The translations under genes were made by a program, and so were the position numbers. From an uncultured Bacteroidaceae bacterium (GTDB lineage Bacteria > Bacteroidota > Bacteroidia > Bacteroidales > Bacteroidaceae), in the NCBI GenBank assembly GCA_905233765.1, contig CAJOCU010000007.1:58044-122043 (forward strand): a stretch of 64,000 nt of DNA. The letters run 5' to 3'. Positions 8,591 through 17,440 of this stretch are shown here, in pieces. Position 1 is the first letter of the stretch. Every line of letters starts with the position of its first letter. Below the pieces are notes generated by a model. It ran no database searches. It was not told the origin of the DNA and worked only from the letters and a program-made list of their open reading frames with translations.

Positions 8591-9834
8591 ACGCGTTCTA
8601 CTCGAAAGAGGATTTTGGTGCTATCGACCAAAGTTGAAGCGATGAAATGGGAATTTCCGCCTTCACGTAAGTGCAACTGGCGGCGCAGCATAGCTACAGA
8701 GGCCGGGAACCCGCGCACTGAGAGGTCGGCAGCATCTATGCCTGCAAGCAGACGTCGCAGATCTTTCTTAGCGAAAGAGGCGCTATCGATGATGCGCCAG
8801 CGGCGACCGGGAAAGTCATCGATGAGGGTGGCAGAGGTATAAAGGTGTGTATCGGGCGCCAGCTTCTGTACGGCAAAGCGACGGCATACGGTCTTGAAAG
8901 CACCAGCCTTGAGAATAGAGGCATTAGGTTCGTAAAGGAAACGTCCCGTCAACCCCACCCTGTCGGGGGACAGGAAAGCAGCATTACCTTGAAACATGGC
9001 CTTCTCTTCATTAAAGGTGAAACAGAAGGTGGTGGCTTGCCCCCTTAAATCTACACAATATATAGGGATCTGGTTGTTATCTCTTTCCCCTTCACACATC
9101 ACCAATAAGAGCTCCTTACATTCCCCGTCCACGCTCACCACATGAGCTTCTTTAATACCATTGAGAGCACGGAAAGCTGCCGTAAGGTCGAGCATTGGAG
9201 AAAGCTTGATGAGGGTGTAACGGGCATGTGATCGCAATTTGCCCTGCAAGGCACATACATCGGGTGTGCAATCTTCGATACGTGCAACCTTACGCCCTAC
9301 GGCATCGCGGCGAGCAGGGTCAACAAGCATCATTGTGTATTGCTGGCTGGCTATTGACGAACAGCCAACAGCAACCTCCTCGCAGATGACTTTTGCATGA
9401 GAACAGCCCATCAAGGGCAGGTTATGGCGAGCAAGCTCGCAGAGATCTGAGTTATGCTCTACGTAGGTGGCATCTTCAAAGAGGGGAGCGATGGTCATAA
9501 AGTCGATGCCAAGACCACCTGTGAGGTCAATGAAAGAGAGGGCTGGGCCCTCTCCGGCTCTCCCGAGGGGGAGGGATTGGGCTAAGCGAGCAACGATGTC
9601 GCGTTTGTAGCGCGCTGTGGCCTCGCTGGAGCACTGTTCAAGGCTCAGACGCGGGGGAAAAAGGAAGCCGTCAGTGGCGGCACAAGTGGGAAGCTTGCGC
9701 GCCGCCACCTGACGGCCTTCTATCTGTGCAAGCGCCTCACGCAAGTTCACATCCGCATGCACTCGCCCCAACGCCAACTGGCGAATATCGTCGTTGGCGT
9801 GTGTACGAATGAACTCTAGCGTTGCGGCATTCAA
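8587..9834 (-). CDS. class I SAM-dependent methyltransferase, PG_1098-like
   Basis: 415 residues. An N-terminal helical part precedes a Rossmann methyltransferase domain (motif I FIDLTGGLGIDF, then YVEHNSDLCELARHN, then MLVDPARRD) and a C-terminal ferredoxin-like/THUMP-like region with FLYEPNASILKAGAFK. The family probably methylates RNA; the target is unknown. The in-frame start is TTG at 9834, directly after a heptanucleotide repeat; no ATG fits. A GC-rich palindrome adds SLPLGRAGEGP just before motif I (9545-9576). Confidence 0.82.
   Translation of the reverse strand: MNAATLEFIRTHANDDIRQLALGRVHADVNLREALAQIEGRQVAARKLPTCAATDGFLFPPRLSLEQCSSEATARYKRDIVARLAQSLPLGRAGEGPALSFIDLTGGLGIDFMTIAPLFEDATYVEHNSDLCELARHNLPLMGCSHAKVICEEVAVGCSSIASQQYTMMLVDPARRDAVGRKVARIEDCTPDVCALQGKLRSHARYTLIKLSPMLDLTAAFRALNGIKEAHVVSVDGECKELLLVMCEGERDNNQIPIYCVDLRGQATTFCFTFNEEKAMFQGNAAFLSPDRVGLTGRFLYEPNASILKAGAFKTVCRRFAVQKLAPDTHLYTSATLIDDFPGRRWRIIDSASFAKKDLRRLLAGIDAADLSVRGFPASVAMLRRQLHLREGGNSHFIASTLVDSTKILFRVERV
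9545..9576 (-). repeat. GC-rich palindromic element inside methyltransferase gene
   Basis: Imperfect palindrome (CCCTCTCC with GGGGGAGGG arms around CTCTCCCGAG) read in frame as SLPLGRAGEGP. It belongs to a set of similar inserts seen in several genes of this window. Confidence 0.65.
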
Positions 9835-9835
9835 T

Positions 9836-9858
9836 GTTAATCTGTTAACTGTTAACCG
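9836..9858 (-). repeat. heptanucleotide-period repeat in operon gap
   Basis: On the minus strand GTTAACA, GTTAACA and GATTAACA fill the 24-bp gap between the TlpA-like gene and the methyltransferase start. Confidence 0.6.
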
Positions 9859-10968
9859 TTATTTGATCAGTTCTCCCACTTTCTCTGCGAGTTTCTCGCC
9901 GCGCAAGTCACGGGCTACGATGATGCCGTCCTTAATAAGCACGGTGGCAGGAATAGAGCGCACACCATACGTGGCAGCACCTTCGCATTCCCATCCCTTG
10001 AGGTCGGAAATCTGCGGCCATGTCATTCCGAGATCCGTGAGCGCCTGCTTCCAGGCTGCGGCATCGTTATCAAGGCTCACGCCGATAATATCAAAGCCCT
10101 GAGCATGGAACTGTTCATAAGCAGCCTTAACGTGAGGCATTTCTGCGCGACAAGGACCGCACCAGCTGGCCCAAAAGTCAATCATCAGCACCTTGGCTGT
10201 TTTTACGACATCGCTAACTGCGAGTTCACCACCTTCGGGGGTCGCAGCCTTAATGTCCTTATAGGGTTTGCCCACAGCTGTGGCAGCCTTCACATCGTAA
10301 ACCTCGCGGAGTTTGGAAATGCGTTCGTTGTCAATGCCTTCAGGAAGGGCTGCCAATTGTTCAATGACAAAAGCATCCTCCAACATCGGTGCATAGTTGG
10401 CAAGATAGGTCTGGCCAGCGATATTTGAAATGTTTTCGGCAATAAAGCGCTGATAAATAGCCGACATTTTATCCTGAAGATCATTGATTTGCTTCTCGGC
10501 ATTGCTACGGGCTTCGTCCGTAGCCTCTGGATTGTTGAACACAGCTAAAACGCTCTCTGCCTGCTGGTTGATTTCCAACTCCTGGCGTGAGAGGGCTGTA
10601 ATAGCTTCGTTGGTGGGAGTGCCACCAATAACTACCACTGCGTTCTGCGCGGTGTCGAGTTGAATAGTGATGCTGGCATTCTCAAGTGCGAACTGAGTTG
10701 CCACAGCTAAATCCTCATCAGCATTGGAACGCCAGATGACATAACGCATCACAGCGGTGTCTTGGGTCCCTTCGAACACAAACTTGCCATCTTTCACTGT
10801 GGTGATGGCGAGTGTATCAATCTCGAAGCGGTTACGAATGTCGGCCAGGATAACCGTGTCACCGTCTTCGGCACCGGTAGCCATGCCGATTACTTTGTAG
10901 CCATTGTTTTGGCAAGCTGCTACACACAACAACAGCGCGAAGACAGCAAAGGATAGTAATTTTTTCAT
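9859..10968 (-). CDS. TlpA-like thiol-disulfide oxidoreductase lipoprotein with DUF4369-like N-domain
   Basis: 369 residues. A lipoprotein signal ends at Cys19 (VAAC). Residues 25-110 look like the DUF4369 beta domain, 120-230 are helical, and 240-369 form a thioredoxin/AhpC-type domain with WCGPC at 269-273 and a cis-Pro region (RSIPATVLI). Such Bacteroidota proteins face the periplasm and reduce or exchange disulfides; the substrate is unknown. It lies 22 bp after ybeY in the suf-led operon. Confidence 0.87.
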   Translation of the reverse strand: MKKLLSFAVFALLLCVAACQNNGYKVIGMATGAEDGDTVILADIRNRFEIDTLAITTVKDGKFVFEGTQDTAVMRYVIWRSNADEDLAVATQFALENASITIQLDTAQNAVVVIGGTPTNEAITALSRQELEINQQAESVLAVFNNPEATDEARSNAEKQINDLQDKMSAIYQRFIAENISNIAGQTYLANYAPMLEDAFVIEQLAALPEGIDNERISKLREVYDVKAATAVGKPYKDIKAATPEGGELAVSDVVKTAKVLMIDFWASWCGPCRAEMPHVKAAYEQFHAQGFDIIGVSLDNDAAAWKQALTDLGMTWPQISDLKGWECEGAATYGVRSIPATVLIKDGIIVARDLRGEKLAEKVGELIK

Positions 10969-10990
10969 AAACTATAATAAAAACAATTAT

Positions 10991-11410
10991 TTAATGTTCG
11001 TTAAACATCACCAACGCACGATTCTCTGCTGCCTCCATGATTTCACGCTCGCCCGGTCCTTTATCGTTGACACCACACAGATGAAGGATTCCGTGAATGA
11101 TGACACGATACATTTCCTGTTCATAGGGTACGCCAAGCCCTTCGGCATTGGAACGCACGGTGTCGAGGCTGATGAAGAGGTCACCGCAGATGACAGCGCC
11201 CTGGCTGTCGTCGAAGGTGATGATGTCTGTGTAGTAGTCGTGTTGGAGGAACTGGCGGTTGACACGCAGAATCTCCTCGTCATCGACGAAGATGTAGGCG
11301 ATACTGCCCACACGACGACCATAACTGGCCGCCACGGCCTGTACCCATGCCCTCATGCGTTCAGCATCTATCGAAGGCATTGACACGTGTATCGTTTGGA
11401 AGCTTATCAT
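10991..11410 (-). CDS. ybeY: endoribonuclease YbeY
   Basis: 139 residues from ATG 11410, whose ATGA overlaps the sufD stop; the upstream in-frame ATG at 11428 lies inside sufD. The zinc motif reads HGILHLCGVNDK: two His match H-x3-H, but the third His of the usual GYDH is Asn-Asp-Lys, as in other Bacteroidota YbeY (GYKDK-type). YbeY acts in 16S rRNA 3'-end maturation and ribosome quality control. Confidence 0.92.
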   Translation of the reverse strand: MISFQTIHVSMPSIDAERMRAWVQAVAASYGRRVGSIAYIFVDDEEILRVNRQFLQHDYYTDIITFDDSQGAVICGDLFISLDTVRSNAEGLGVPYEQEMYRVIIHGILHLCGVNDKGPGEREIMEAAENRALVMFNEH

Positions 11411-12597
11411 TTGACACACAGTTTGCAATTCTCGCAGGAGCGGAAGCGCTTTTCCACTTGCATAAGAAGGCGTTGCCGCAGTGTTTCAAGAGGTATCTCA
11501 TTTAGGACCTCGCTGGCGAAGGCCTGCTTGAGAAGAGTTCGTGCTTCTGCCTCGCTAATACCACGCTGGCGCATATAAAAGAGAGCATCGTCGTTGAGTT
11601 GTCCAACAGTGGATCCATGCGAACACTTCACATCGTCAGCATAAATCTCCAGCATAGGTTGGGTCCACATCCTCGCTTGATCCGTGCAGACAAGGTTGGC
11701 GTTGCACTCTACAGAGTCAGTTCGTTCGGCAGCTTCGCGCACGAGAACACGTCCGGCAAAGGCGGCTGTGGATTGCTGGTCAACCACATACTTATATAGC
11801 TCGCGGCTTGTGCAACCGGGAGCAATGTGGTCAATGAGCGTATTATTATCCACATGCTGGGTGGCATTGGTGATGGCACAACCCAACAAGTTTACGGAAG
11901 CGCCTTCGCCCAACAGGCGCACATCCGTCTGATTGCGGCTGATGCCCCCTGCCAACGTAAAGGCAGTGTGAATGAGATGTCCACTTGAAGCCACTTGTGC
12001 ATAAACCTGATGAAAGCGACGGAACCGTTCGTGGGTGTCCTCAATATCATAGAGCGCTACATGGGCGCCTTCGCCCACAAACACCTCTGTGACCTGTGTC
12101 GTGAGAAAGTCCTGTCCGGCCTCAGCCCTGTCACCAAGAATAATCTGCACGTCTGCACCTGCCTCGGCAACGATAAGCAAGCGGCGATGCTGCATCAGAG
12201 GAGCCGAAGAGCGCAAGGTGTTGGTAATCTGTACGGGGTGTTCCTTGTGTTCGCCAGCTCTCAAACAGACAACCACGACATTCTGCACGAACATCGTATT
12301 CAGGGCCGTGATGGCATCGGCATTGACATCAGCGAGTGTCCCGTATTTTGATAGGATGTCATTGTTTTCGGGGCTTTCCTCCTGAAGGCTCGCACACATC
12401 TGCCATCCATAGTTGGGCGCAAAAGCCGCAGCCACATCGGTATATTTATAACGCTCCACTTTCTGCGAGGGGAACCCCTGCAAGCGGAATGTCGCTGCCG
12501 CTTCGTCGCGACGTGCATTCAGTGCGGCGTGTGAACCCGCATCAATATGCGCGCGCTCACTCTCGAACAATTCTATATATTGCTCAATCCCTCTCAT
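11407..12597 (-). CDS. sufD: Fe-S cluster assembly protein SufD
   Basis: 396 residues from ATG 12597 (MRGIEQYIELFESER); a second ATG at 12615 is possible. The C-terminal beta-helix domain shows CSHGSTVGQLNDDALFYMRQ and the ISEAEARTLLKQAFA motif of SufD. SufD pairs with SufB on the SufC dimer. The start overlaps the end of sufC by 14 bp. Confidence 0.95.
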   Translation of the reverse strand: MRGIEQYIELFESERAHIDAGSHAALNARRDEAAATFRLQGFPSQKVERYKYTDVAAAFAPNYGWQMCASLQEESPENNDILSKYGTLADVNADAITALNTMFVQNVVVVCLRAGEHKEHPVQITNTLRSSAPLMQHRRLLIVAEAGADVQIILGDRAEAGQDFLTTQVTEVFVGEGAHVALYDIEDTHERFRRFHQVYAQVASSGHLIHTAFTLAGGISRNQTDVRLLGEGASVNLLGCAITNATQHVDNNTLIDHIAPGCTSRELYKYVVDQQSTAAFAGRVLVREAAERTDSVECNANLVCTDQARMWTQPMLEIYADDVKCSHGSTVGQLNDDALFYMRQRGISEAEARTLLKQAFASEVLNEIPLETLRQRLLMQVEKRFRSCENCKLCVK

Positions 12598-13336
12598 CTT
12601 GCAAAATATTTGCAAAGCCGTTCGCCTCTATCTCAACCGCCAGTTCCGGGCCGCCCGTTTTAACAATGCGACCATCTATCAGCACATGCACCATATCTGG
12701 TTTCAGGTAGTCCAGCAACCGTTGATAATGGGTTATCACGATAGCTGCCGTTTCAGGCTTTCGAAGCCGGTTAAACCCCTCGGCCACAATGCGCAGGGCA
12801 TCTACATCAAGACCGGAATCTGTCTCATCGAGAATACATAATGTCGGCTCGAGCATCGCCATCTGGAAAATCTCATTGCGCTTCTTCTCACCACCGCTGA
12901 AGCCCTCATTCACAGAACGGCTCGTCAGCTTATTGTCCAGTTCCACGATCTTACGGCGCTCGCGCATCAGCTTCAGAAACGCGCCAGCATCCAACGGTTC
13001 CAGACCTTGATACTTGCGTTTTGCATTCAGGGCTGCCCGCATAAAGTTCACCATTGATACACCTGGAATCTCCACAGGTTGTTGGAATGACAGGAAAAGG
13101 CCCTCATGGCTTCGCTCATCGGGTGTCATCGAAAGCAAGTCCTTGCCGTTATAGGTCACCGAGCCCCCTGTCACCGTATAGGCAGGATGTCCGACAAGGA
13201 CATTACTGAGGGTCGATTTCCCCGCGCCATTCAGGCCCATCAACGCATGAATCTCACCTGGCTTGACTACCAAGTCAATCCCCTTAAGTATCTCCTTACC
13301 GCCTATTGTTGCGTGGAGGTTCTTGATTTCTAACAT
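12584..13336 (-). CDS. sufC: Fe-S cluster assembly ATPase SufC
   Basis: 250 residues from ATG 13336 (MLEIKNLHATIGG). A longer frame upstream is excluded because the promoter's -7 box (13361-13368) lies inside it. Walker A is GLNGAGKST, the ABC signature FSGGEKKRNEIFQ, Walker B LCILDETDSGLD. SufC is the ABC-type ATPase that drives the SufBCD scaffold. It is the first of six co-directional genes (sufC, sufD, ybeY, tlpA-like, methyltransferase, wbqC-like). Confidence 0.97.
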   Translation of the reverse strand: MLEIKNLHATIGGKEILKGIDLVVKPGEIHALMGLNGAGKSTLSNVLVGHPAYTVTGGSVTYNGKDLLSMTPDERSHEGLFLSFQQPVEIPGVSMVNFMRAALNAKRKYQGLEPLDAGAFLKLMRERRKIVELDNKLTSRSVNEGFSGGEKKRNEIFQMAMLEPTLCILDETDSGLDVDALRIVAEGFNRLRKPETAAIVITHYQRLLDYLKPDMVHVLIDGRIVKTGGPELAVEIEANGFANILQDERD

Positions 13337-13360
13337 AGCTTCGTTACTTGATTTCGGTTG

Positions 13361-13368
13361 CAAAGGTA
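13361..13368 (-). promoter_or_regulatory. -7 box of the sufC operon
   Basis: TACCTTTG on the minus strand, 24 bp upstream of sufC ATG. The -33 element is not obvious. It is back to back with the promoter at 13433-13464. Confidence 0.7.
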
Positions 13369-13432
13369 CAATAAATAATCGAATTAGAAAGGAAAATCAT
13401 CTTTTCTTCCATGAAAAAAAAACTAAAAAAAG

Positions 13433-13464
13433 TTGGACAATAGCATATAAAATACGTACTTTTG
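13433..13464 (+). promoter_or_regulatory. Bacteroidota promoter of the kinase-like gene
   Basis: TTGG (13433-13436), 20 bp, TACTTTTG (13457-13464), 28 bp before the start codon. Confidence 0.8.
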
Positions 13465-13474
13465 CACTTGGAAA

Positions 13475-13495
13475 TATGAATAAACAGATCTTATG
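13475..13495 (+). CDS. possible six-codon leader ORF
   Basis: ATG at 13475 opens a frame encoding MNKQIL and ends with TGA at 13493-13495 region, overlapping the ATG of the downstream gene (ATGA). It lies in the short predicted leader. It may couple translation or be chance. Confidence 0.25.
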
Positions 13496-15007
13496 ACCCA
13501 GAAAACTTTCATTATTCTTGCATCTCTTTACCTATGCTGTGTCCGTATAGGTGCTGCAGATATAGCTAAGAGTGACTTGCAGCAACGCGCTGAAACAGAA
13601 GAGAAGGCGGGCAACATTGCTGCCGCCCGTTATAACTTTATCCGCGCCTTTGAGGAGTATGCCGATAAGGGGAAACCACAGCAGGCTGTTGCCTGTGGCG
13701 TCAAAGCCACAGCTCTTTATTACCAACGCGATAACCTATACAAAGAAGCATTTGAGTTCCTGCACCGTGTGGAGCATGTCATCGCGGCAGCCAGACTCAA
13801 CGCGCCCTCTTCGGCAGCACTCCAGTATGCTGTCACAAAAGAGCGGATGCAGATGTATATGAAGTTGCGGAAGAGCGACAACGCCCAGAACCAGCTCAGT
13901 ATCCTAGAGAAGCAGGCGCGAATTGCCAAGGACGAAGAACTTTCCAATGACCTTCTTTATACCAAAGCTATCTTTTACTATACCTTTGGACAAAACGAAA
14001 AGGGGAATGCTGTCTTCCGCGAGATGGCCACCAAGCTAACAGCCCTGAAAGAATATGACAAGGTAGAGGATGTCTACAAAACATTGATTGCCAATGGGCG
14101 AAGGAGTAACAACGCCAGCATGGTGGCACAGTCTTATCAAAGTTATATCGCCTGGAAAGATTCTGTCAATGCTTTAAAAACGGCCGATGAAATTGGTGCT
14201 CTGAAGCAGCAGATTGTAGAGCAAGAGTCTGTAATTGCTGAAAAGGACAGCTCGTTGGCCTCACGCGGAGGTATTATCACAGCACTCTGTATTCTCGCCG
14301 CCATTCTAGCTGTAGTATTGTGCATAGGTACGGTGATACTGCTTCGCTTCCTCTTCCTGACACGTAACCAAAAGAAGACTATCCGGCGGGAAAAAGAAAA
14401 CAATGCGTTAAAGGCAAAGTTCATTAGCAACATCTCAGCACAACTCAACCCCACCCTGCAACGTCTTGACAGTCACATCCCTGAAGTAAAAGCTCTACAG
14501 GACTTCTCACAACATATCCAGACGTTGGCAGAATTGGAAAAAGACATCACTGAAGAGGTGGAGACCGAGGAGGTGCAAATACCAGCATTCTGTAAGAATC
14601 TTGTGGAGCAAATCCGCGATTCAGTGAAGACTAATGTCAACGTGACAACTGATGTACCCAACATGAGTACCCACGTGAATCGCAGCTATGTTTCCCACAT
14701 TCTCCTGCATCTGCTTGGTAATGCGGCCGTTTATACTCCTGAAGGCGGACACATTACGCTAGAATATAAGAAAAGGAGCGCTCACAAATGTCAGTTCTTG
14801 ATTTCAAACACCGGAGAGACTATTCCCTCTGAGAAACAAGAGGAAGTATTCAAGCCGTTTGTTGAGGTCAGAGACCTAACTACCGGCGATGGTCTCGGCC
14901 TACCCATCTGCAAACAAATGGCCATAAAGATGGGCGGCGATCTTGAAATAGACCCCGACTATACCCGCGGCACTCGCTTTGTTCTAAGCCTCTACGATGG
15001 TCATTAA
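13493..15007 (+). CDS. histidine-kinase-like membrane protein without phosphoacceptor His
   Basis: 504 residues. Signal peptide (1-20), TPR-like helices (25-230), a transmembrane segment (261-287) and a HATPase_c domain (about 395-504). The dimerisation helix reads FISNISAQLNP (310-320), where kinases have FISNISHExRTP: Ala316 stands where the phosphoacceptor His should be. The N box (HLLGNAAVYTPEGG) and G2 box (GDGLGLPIC) survive, but G1 begins Asn instead of Asp (NTGETIP). It resembles Bacteroidota TPR sensor kinases turned pseudokinase. No response regulator adjoins. Its stop overlaps the convergent protease stop at TTAA. Confidence 0.82.
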   Translation: MTQKTFIILASLYLCCVRIGAADIAKSDLQQRAETEEKAGNIAAARYNFIRAFEEYADKGKPQQAVACGVKATALYYQRDNLYKEAFEFLHRVEHVIAAARLNAPSSAALQYAVTKERMQMYMKLRKSDNAQNQLSILEKQARIAKDEELSNDLLYTKAIFYYTFGQNEKGNAVFREMATKLTALKEYDKVEDVYKTLIANGRRSNNASMVAQSYQSYIAWKDSVNALKTADEIGALKQQIVEQESVIAEKDSSLASRGGIITALCILAAILAVVLCIGTVILLRFLFLTRNQKKTIRREKENNALKAKFISNISAQLNPTLQRLDSHIPEVKALQDFSQHIQTLAELEKDITEEVETEEVQIPAFCKNLVEQIRDSVKTNVNVTTDVPNMSTHVNRSYVSHILLHLLGNAAVYTPEGGHITLEYKKRSAHKCQFLISNTGETIPSEKQEEVFKPFVEVRDLTTGDGLGLPICKQMAIKMGGDLEIDPDYTRGTRFVLSLYDGH

Positions 15008-16296
15008 TCCATCGCTCTCGGTTGATAAACCAAGGTTATTAGACGCTGAGGATCGAATATCTCCTCTGCAATACCATGAAGGTCAGCCACAGAAAGCTGA
15101 TCGATGGAATGGGCTATTTCAGCAGGTGAGAGGACGAGGTTCGTATGAAGGTAGCGCTTGGCCATGCCGAGGGCTACGTTTTCGTTGTTGTCGTAGCTGA
15201 CGCCTAATTGCCCTATGAGCTGTTGCTTGGCCGCAGCGAGGGTGCGAGGGGCTAAGGGCGATGCGATAAGGCGTTGCAGCTCGCGATGCACGAGGCGCAG
15301 ACAATGACGCATATCGCCCGGATCGCAACCGAAATAAACACTCCACACACCGGTGTCGGTGTAGGCTGTCACGTTGCTCTCCACGGTATAGACGAGGCCA
15401 GCGCGCTCGCGCAAGGCCAAACTCAAGCGCGAGTTCATGGAAGGGCCGCCTAACATATTGCTCAGCAGGAACAGACCGTAGTAACGCGGATCAGTGGCGG
15501 CATAGGCGCAGGCTCCCAGCATGACGTGGGATTGGTGGACGGGCTTAGCAAGAACAATAGGAGGCCTATCTCCGAATGAATCTCCCCCCTCCCTCCCTAT
15601 CAGGGAAGGAACAGTTACCATTGATAAATGAGAACTATTCTGGAAGTCATTCTGCTCCCTCCCTGATAGGGAGGACAGGGGGAGAGTCCCCTGAGGAAGA
15701 GTCTGTCTTAAATCCTTCTCCGTCACATTTCCCCTCACGAACAGCACAGCACGCTCGGGGCTATAGGTGCGACGAACGAAAGCGTGAAGGTCGGCAGAGG
15801 TGTACAGACGGAGGCGGTCGGCATCGCCGAGAATCTTGCGGCCAAGGGGATGGTCGGGAAAGAGGAGGCTCTCGAAATCGTCGTAGATGAGTTCGGCCGG
15901 GGAATCGTTGTAGCTCTCTATTTCATCGATGACAACCTCTACCTCCTTCTCCAACTCTGTCTGTGGATAGGTGCTGTGAAAGACGATGTCGCAGAGCAAC
16001 GGTATGGCACGACGCAGGTGCTGTCGCAGGAACGTGGCGTAGTAGATGGTCTCCTCCTTGCCCGTGTAGGCATTCAAGTCGCCGCCCACGCGCTCCATGC
16101 GATTCAGCACTTGCACGGAGGTGAGGCGCTCAGTGCCCTTGAAGGTCATGTGCTCCACGAGATGCGCCATCCCGCTCTCGCTATCCAGTTCATGGCGCGT
16201 GCCTGTGGCCACGGCGATGCCGGCATAGACGACATCGGAGGGCGTGGTATCCACGAGAACACGCAGACCGGAAGGCAGACAGGACTCAGAAATCAC
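15004..16296 (-). CDS. M16 family zinc protease
   Basis: 430 residues. The inverted zinc motif HLVEH is at 45-49 with the distal Glu in EVEVVIDEIESYND, so it is a catalytic M16 (pitrilysin/PqqL-type) subunit. No signal peptide is seen; a cytoplasmic or cryptic-export location is open. The GTG start overlaps the Rid-like gene by 11 bp. Two inverted GC-rich elements add about 40 residues in the middle, containing SLSGREQN and PSLIGREGGD. It is the last gene of the seven-gene run from 23598. Confidence 0.88.
   Translation of the reverse strand: MISESCLPSGLRVLVDTTPSDVVYAGIAVATGTRHELDSESGMAHLVEHMTFKGTERLTSVQVLNRMERVGGDLNAYTGKEETIYYATFLRQHLRRAIPLLCDIVFHSTYPQTELEKEVEVVIDEIESYNDSPAELIYDDFESLLFPDHPLGRKILGDADRLRLYTSADLHAFVRRTYSPERAVLFVRGNVTEKDLRQTLPQGTLPLSSLSGREQNDFQNSSHLSMVTVPSLIGREGGDSFGDRPPIVLAKPVHQSHVMLGACAYAATDPRYYGLFLLSNMLGGPSMNSRLSLALRERAGLVYTVESNVTAYTDTGVWSVYFGCDPGDMRHCLRLVHRELQRLIASPLAPRTLAAAKQQLIGQLGVSYDNNENVALGMAKRYLHTNLVLSPAEIAHSIDQLSVADLHGIAEEIFDPQRLITLVYQPRAMD
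15581..15616 (-). repeat. GC-rich palindromic element, copy 1 in M16 gene
   Basis: Core CCCTCCCTATCAGGGAAGG, in frame as PSLIGREGGD on the minus strand. It is inverted relative to the copy at 15652-15695. Confidence 0.7.
15652..15695 (-). repeat. GC-rich palindromic element, copy 2 in M16 gene
   Basis: Core CCCTCCCTGATAGGGAGGA followed by CAGGGGGAGAG, in frame as LPLSSLSGREQN on the minus strand. It is the inverse of the copy 36 bp away. Confidence 0.7.
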
Positions 16297-17431
16297 GATA
16301 CTCAGGGTTACTGACAGGGCGAATGGCCAAGCACTCCATCTCGATGAGCCATGTGGGGCGACAGACAGGTGCGAGGGTGATAACGTAGGGCGTCGAAGGG
16401 AATTTCTGCTCGAAGAGGTGGTTCACCAGGTCATAGTCGCTGATGTCGCGAAGATAAACGATGATCTGTGCCACGTCGTCAAACGTCGTGTCGGCTTCCC
16501 TCAGCAGTGCTTCCACATTTTCCCACATGCGATAGGTCTGCCCGATGATGTCACCCACGTGTTCCACCTCGCCACGGTTGTTGATGCTGGCAGTACCGCT
16601 GATGAAGACATGCTGGCGGTCACCGTACTCCACGACGGTGCCACGCTCAAAGGTGACGCCATACTCATAGGTGGAATTCAGATGCGTCTTGGCATAGAGG
16701 TAATGCTGCTGACCGGGCTCGAAGCCTACGAGGGCGTAGGTACCTAGTTGGATCAGGGCTCGCGTGTCGGCAGGCAGACCGCCGATGCCGGTGGAGGCGA
16801 TGTAATGGGTCTGTTCCGTGAGTCCCTGCTCGATGAAGTTCTCGCGGCGTGCCTTCACCATCCCAGCATACTGTGTATCCACATCGCGGACATAGAACCA
16901 AGTGCGGATGCAGTTGTCGGCGAGGGTAGCACCGAAGCGCTGCAGCGTCTCCTCGTAGTCAATGAGTAGGCTCTCGGTCTGCCATGCGCTGTCGCCTTTG
17001 TGCTCATGCATTCCCATCTTCCAGAGGTGCTGATAGCCGTTGTGGCGTGCGATGACGAGACCATCTTGCTGCTCCACTTCCATGCCATGTACGATGTAGA
17101 GCCATGCAGCCACCTTCGAGCCGTCTAGGGGAACTTGTTGAATATAAGAGATGGAGGTTTCGCTTTTTTCGCGATGCGACAACAGCGAAACTTGGTTCGT
17201 GGCATCGCTGAGGAAGTAGCGCTTGAATATGGTGCGTCCGCCTGCGCAAAGAGCAGACTGCAGCTGCTGCTGCTCAGCCTCGCTGATGCGGCGAAACTGC
17301 CCCTCGAAGAGCTCGCCGCGAGGCTCCACATGGAGGATGGCGTGCTGCTCGGTGATGCCGTTAGCGCTGGTGAAGGTAGAGAGTTCGACCGTCACGCCAA
17401 GTTCGGAGTAATGTATATTGTCTTGTTTCAT
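16286..17431 (-). CDS. Rid-family protein with chorismatase-like N-terminal part
   Basis: 381 residues. The C-terminal 130 residues are a Rid (YjgF/YER057c/UK114) domain: FISGTASINNRGEVEHVGD, IVYLRD and PTWLIEMECLAI. The N-terminal 230 residues suit the FkbO/Hyg5-like half of chorismatases, which share this two-domain Rid-like architecture and cleave chorismate. I cannot confirm the catalytic residues, so the reaction is an inference. It starts 9 bp after the heme lipoprotein gene and overlaps the M16 protease gene, so it is part of the same transcription unit. Confidence 0.7.
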   Translation of the reverse strand: MKQDNIHYSELGVTVELSTFTSANGITEQHAILHVEPRGELFEGQFRRISEAEQQQLQSALCAGGRTIFKRYFLSDATNQVSLLSHREKSETSISYIQQVPLDGSKVAAWLYIVHGMEVEQQDGLVIARHNGYQHLWKMGMHEHKGDSAWQTESLLIDYEETLQRFGATLADNCIRTWFYVRDVDTQYAGMVKARRENFIEQGLTEQTHYIASTGIGGLPADTRALIQLGTYALVGFEPGQQHYLYAKTHLNSTYEYGVTFERGTVVEYGDRQHVFISGTASINNRGEVEHVGDIIGQTYRMWENVEALLREADTTFDDVAQIIVYLRDISDYDLVNHLFEQKFPSTPYVITLAPVCRPTWLIEMECLAIRPVSNPEYRDF

Positions 17432-17440
17432 ATACTTTGT

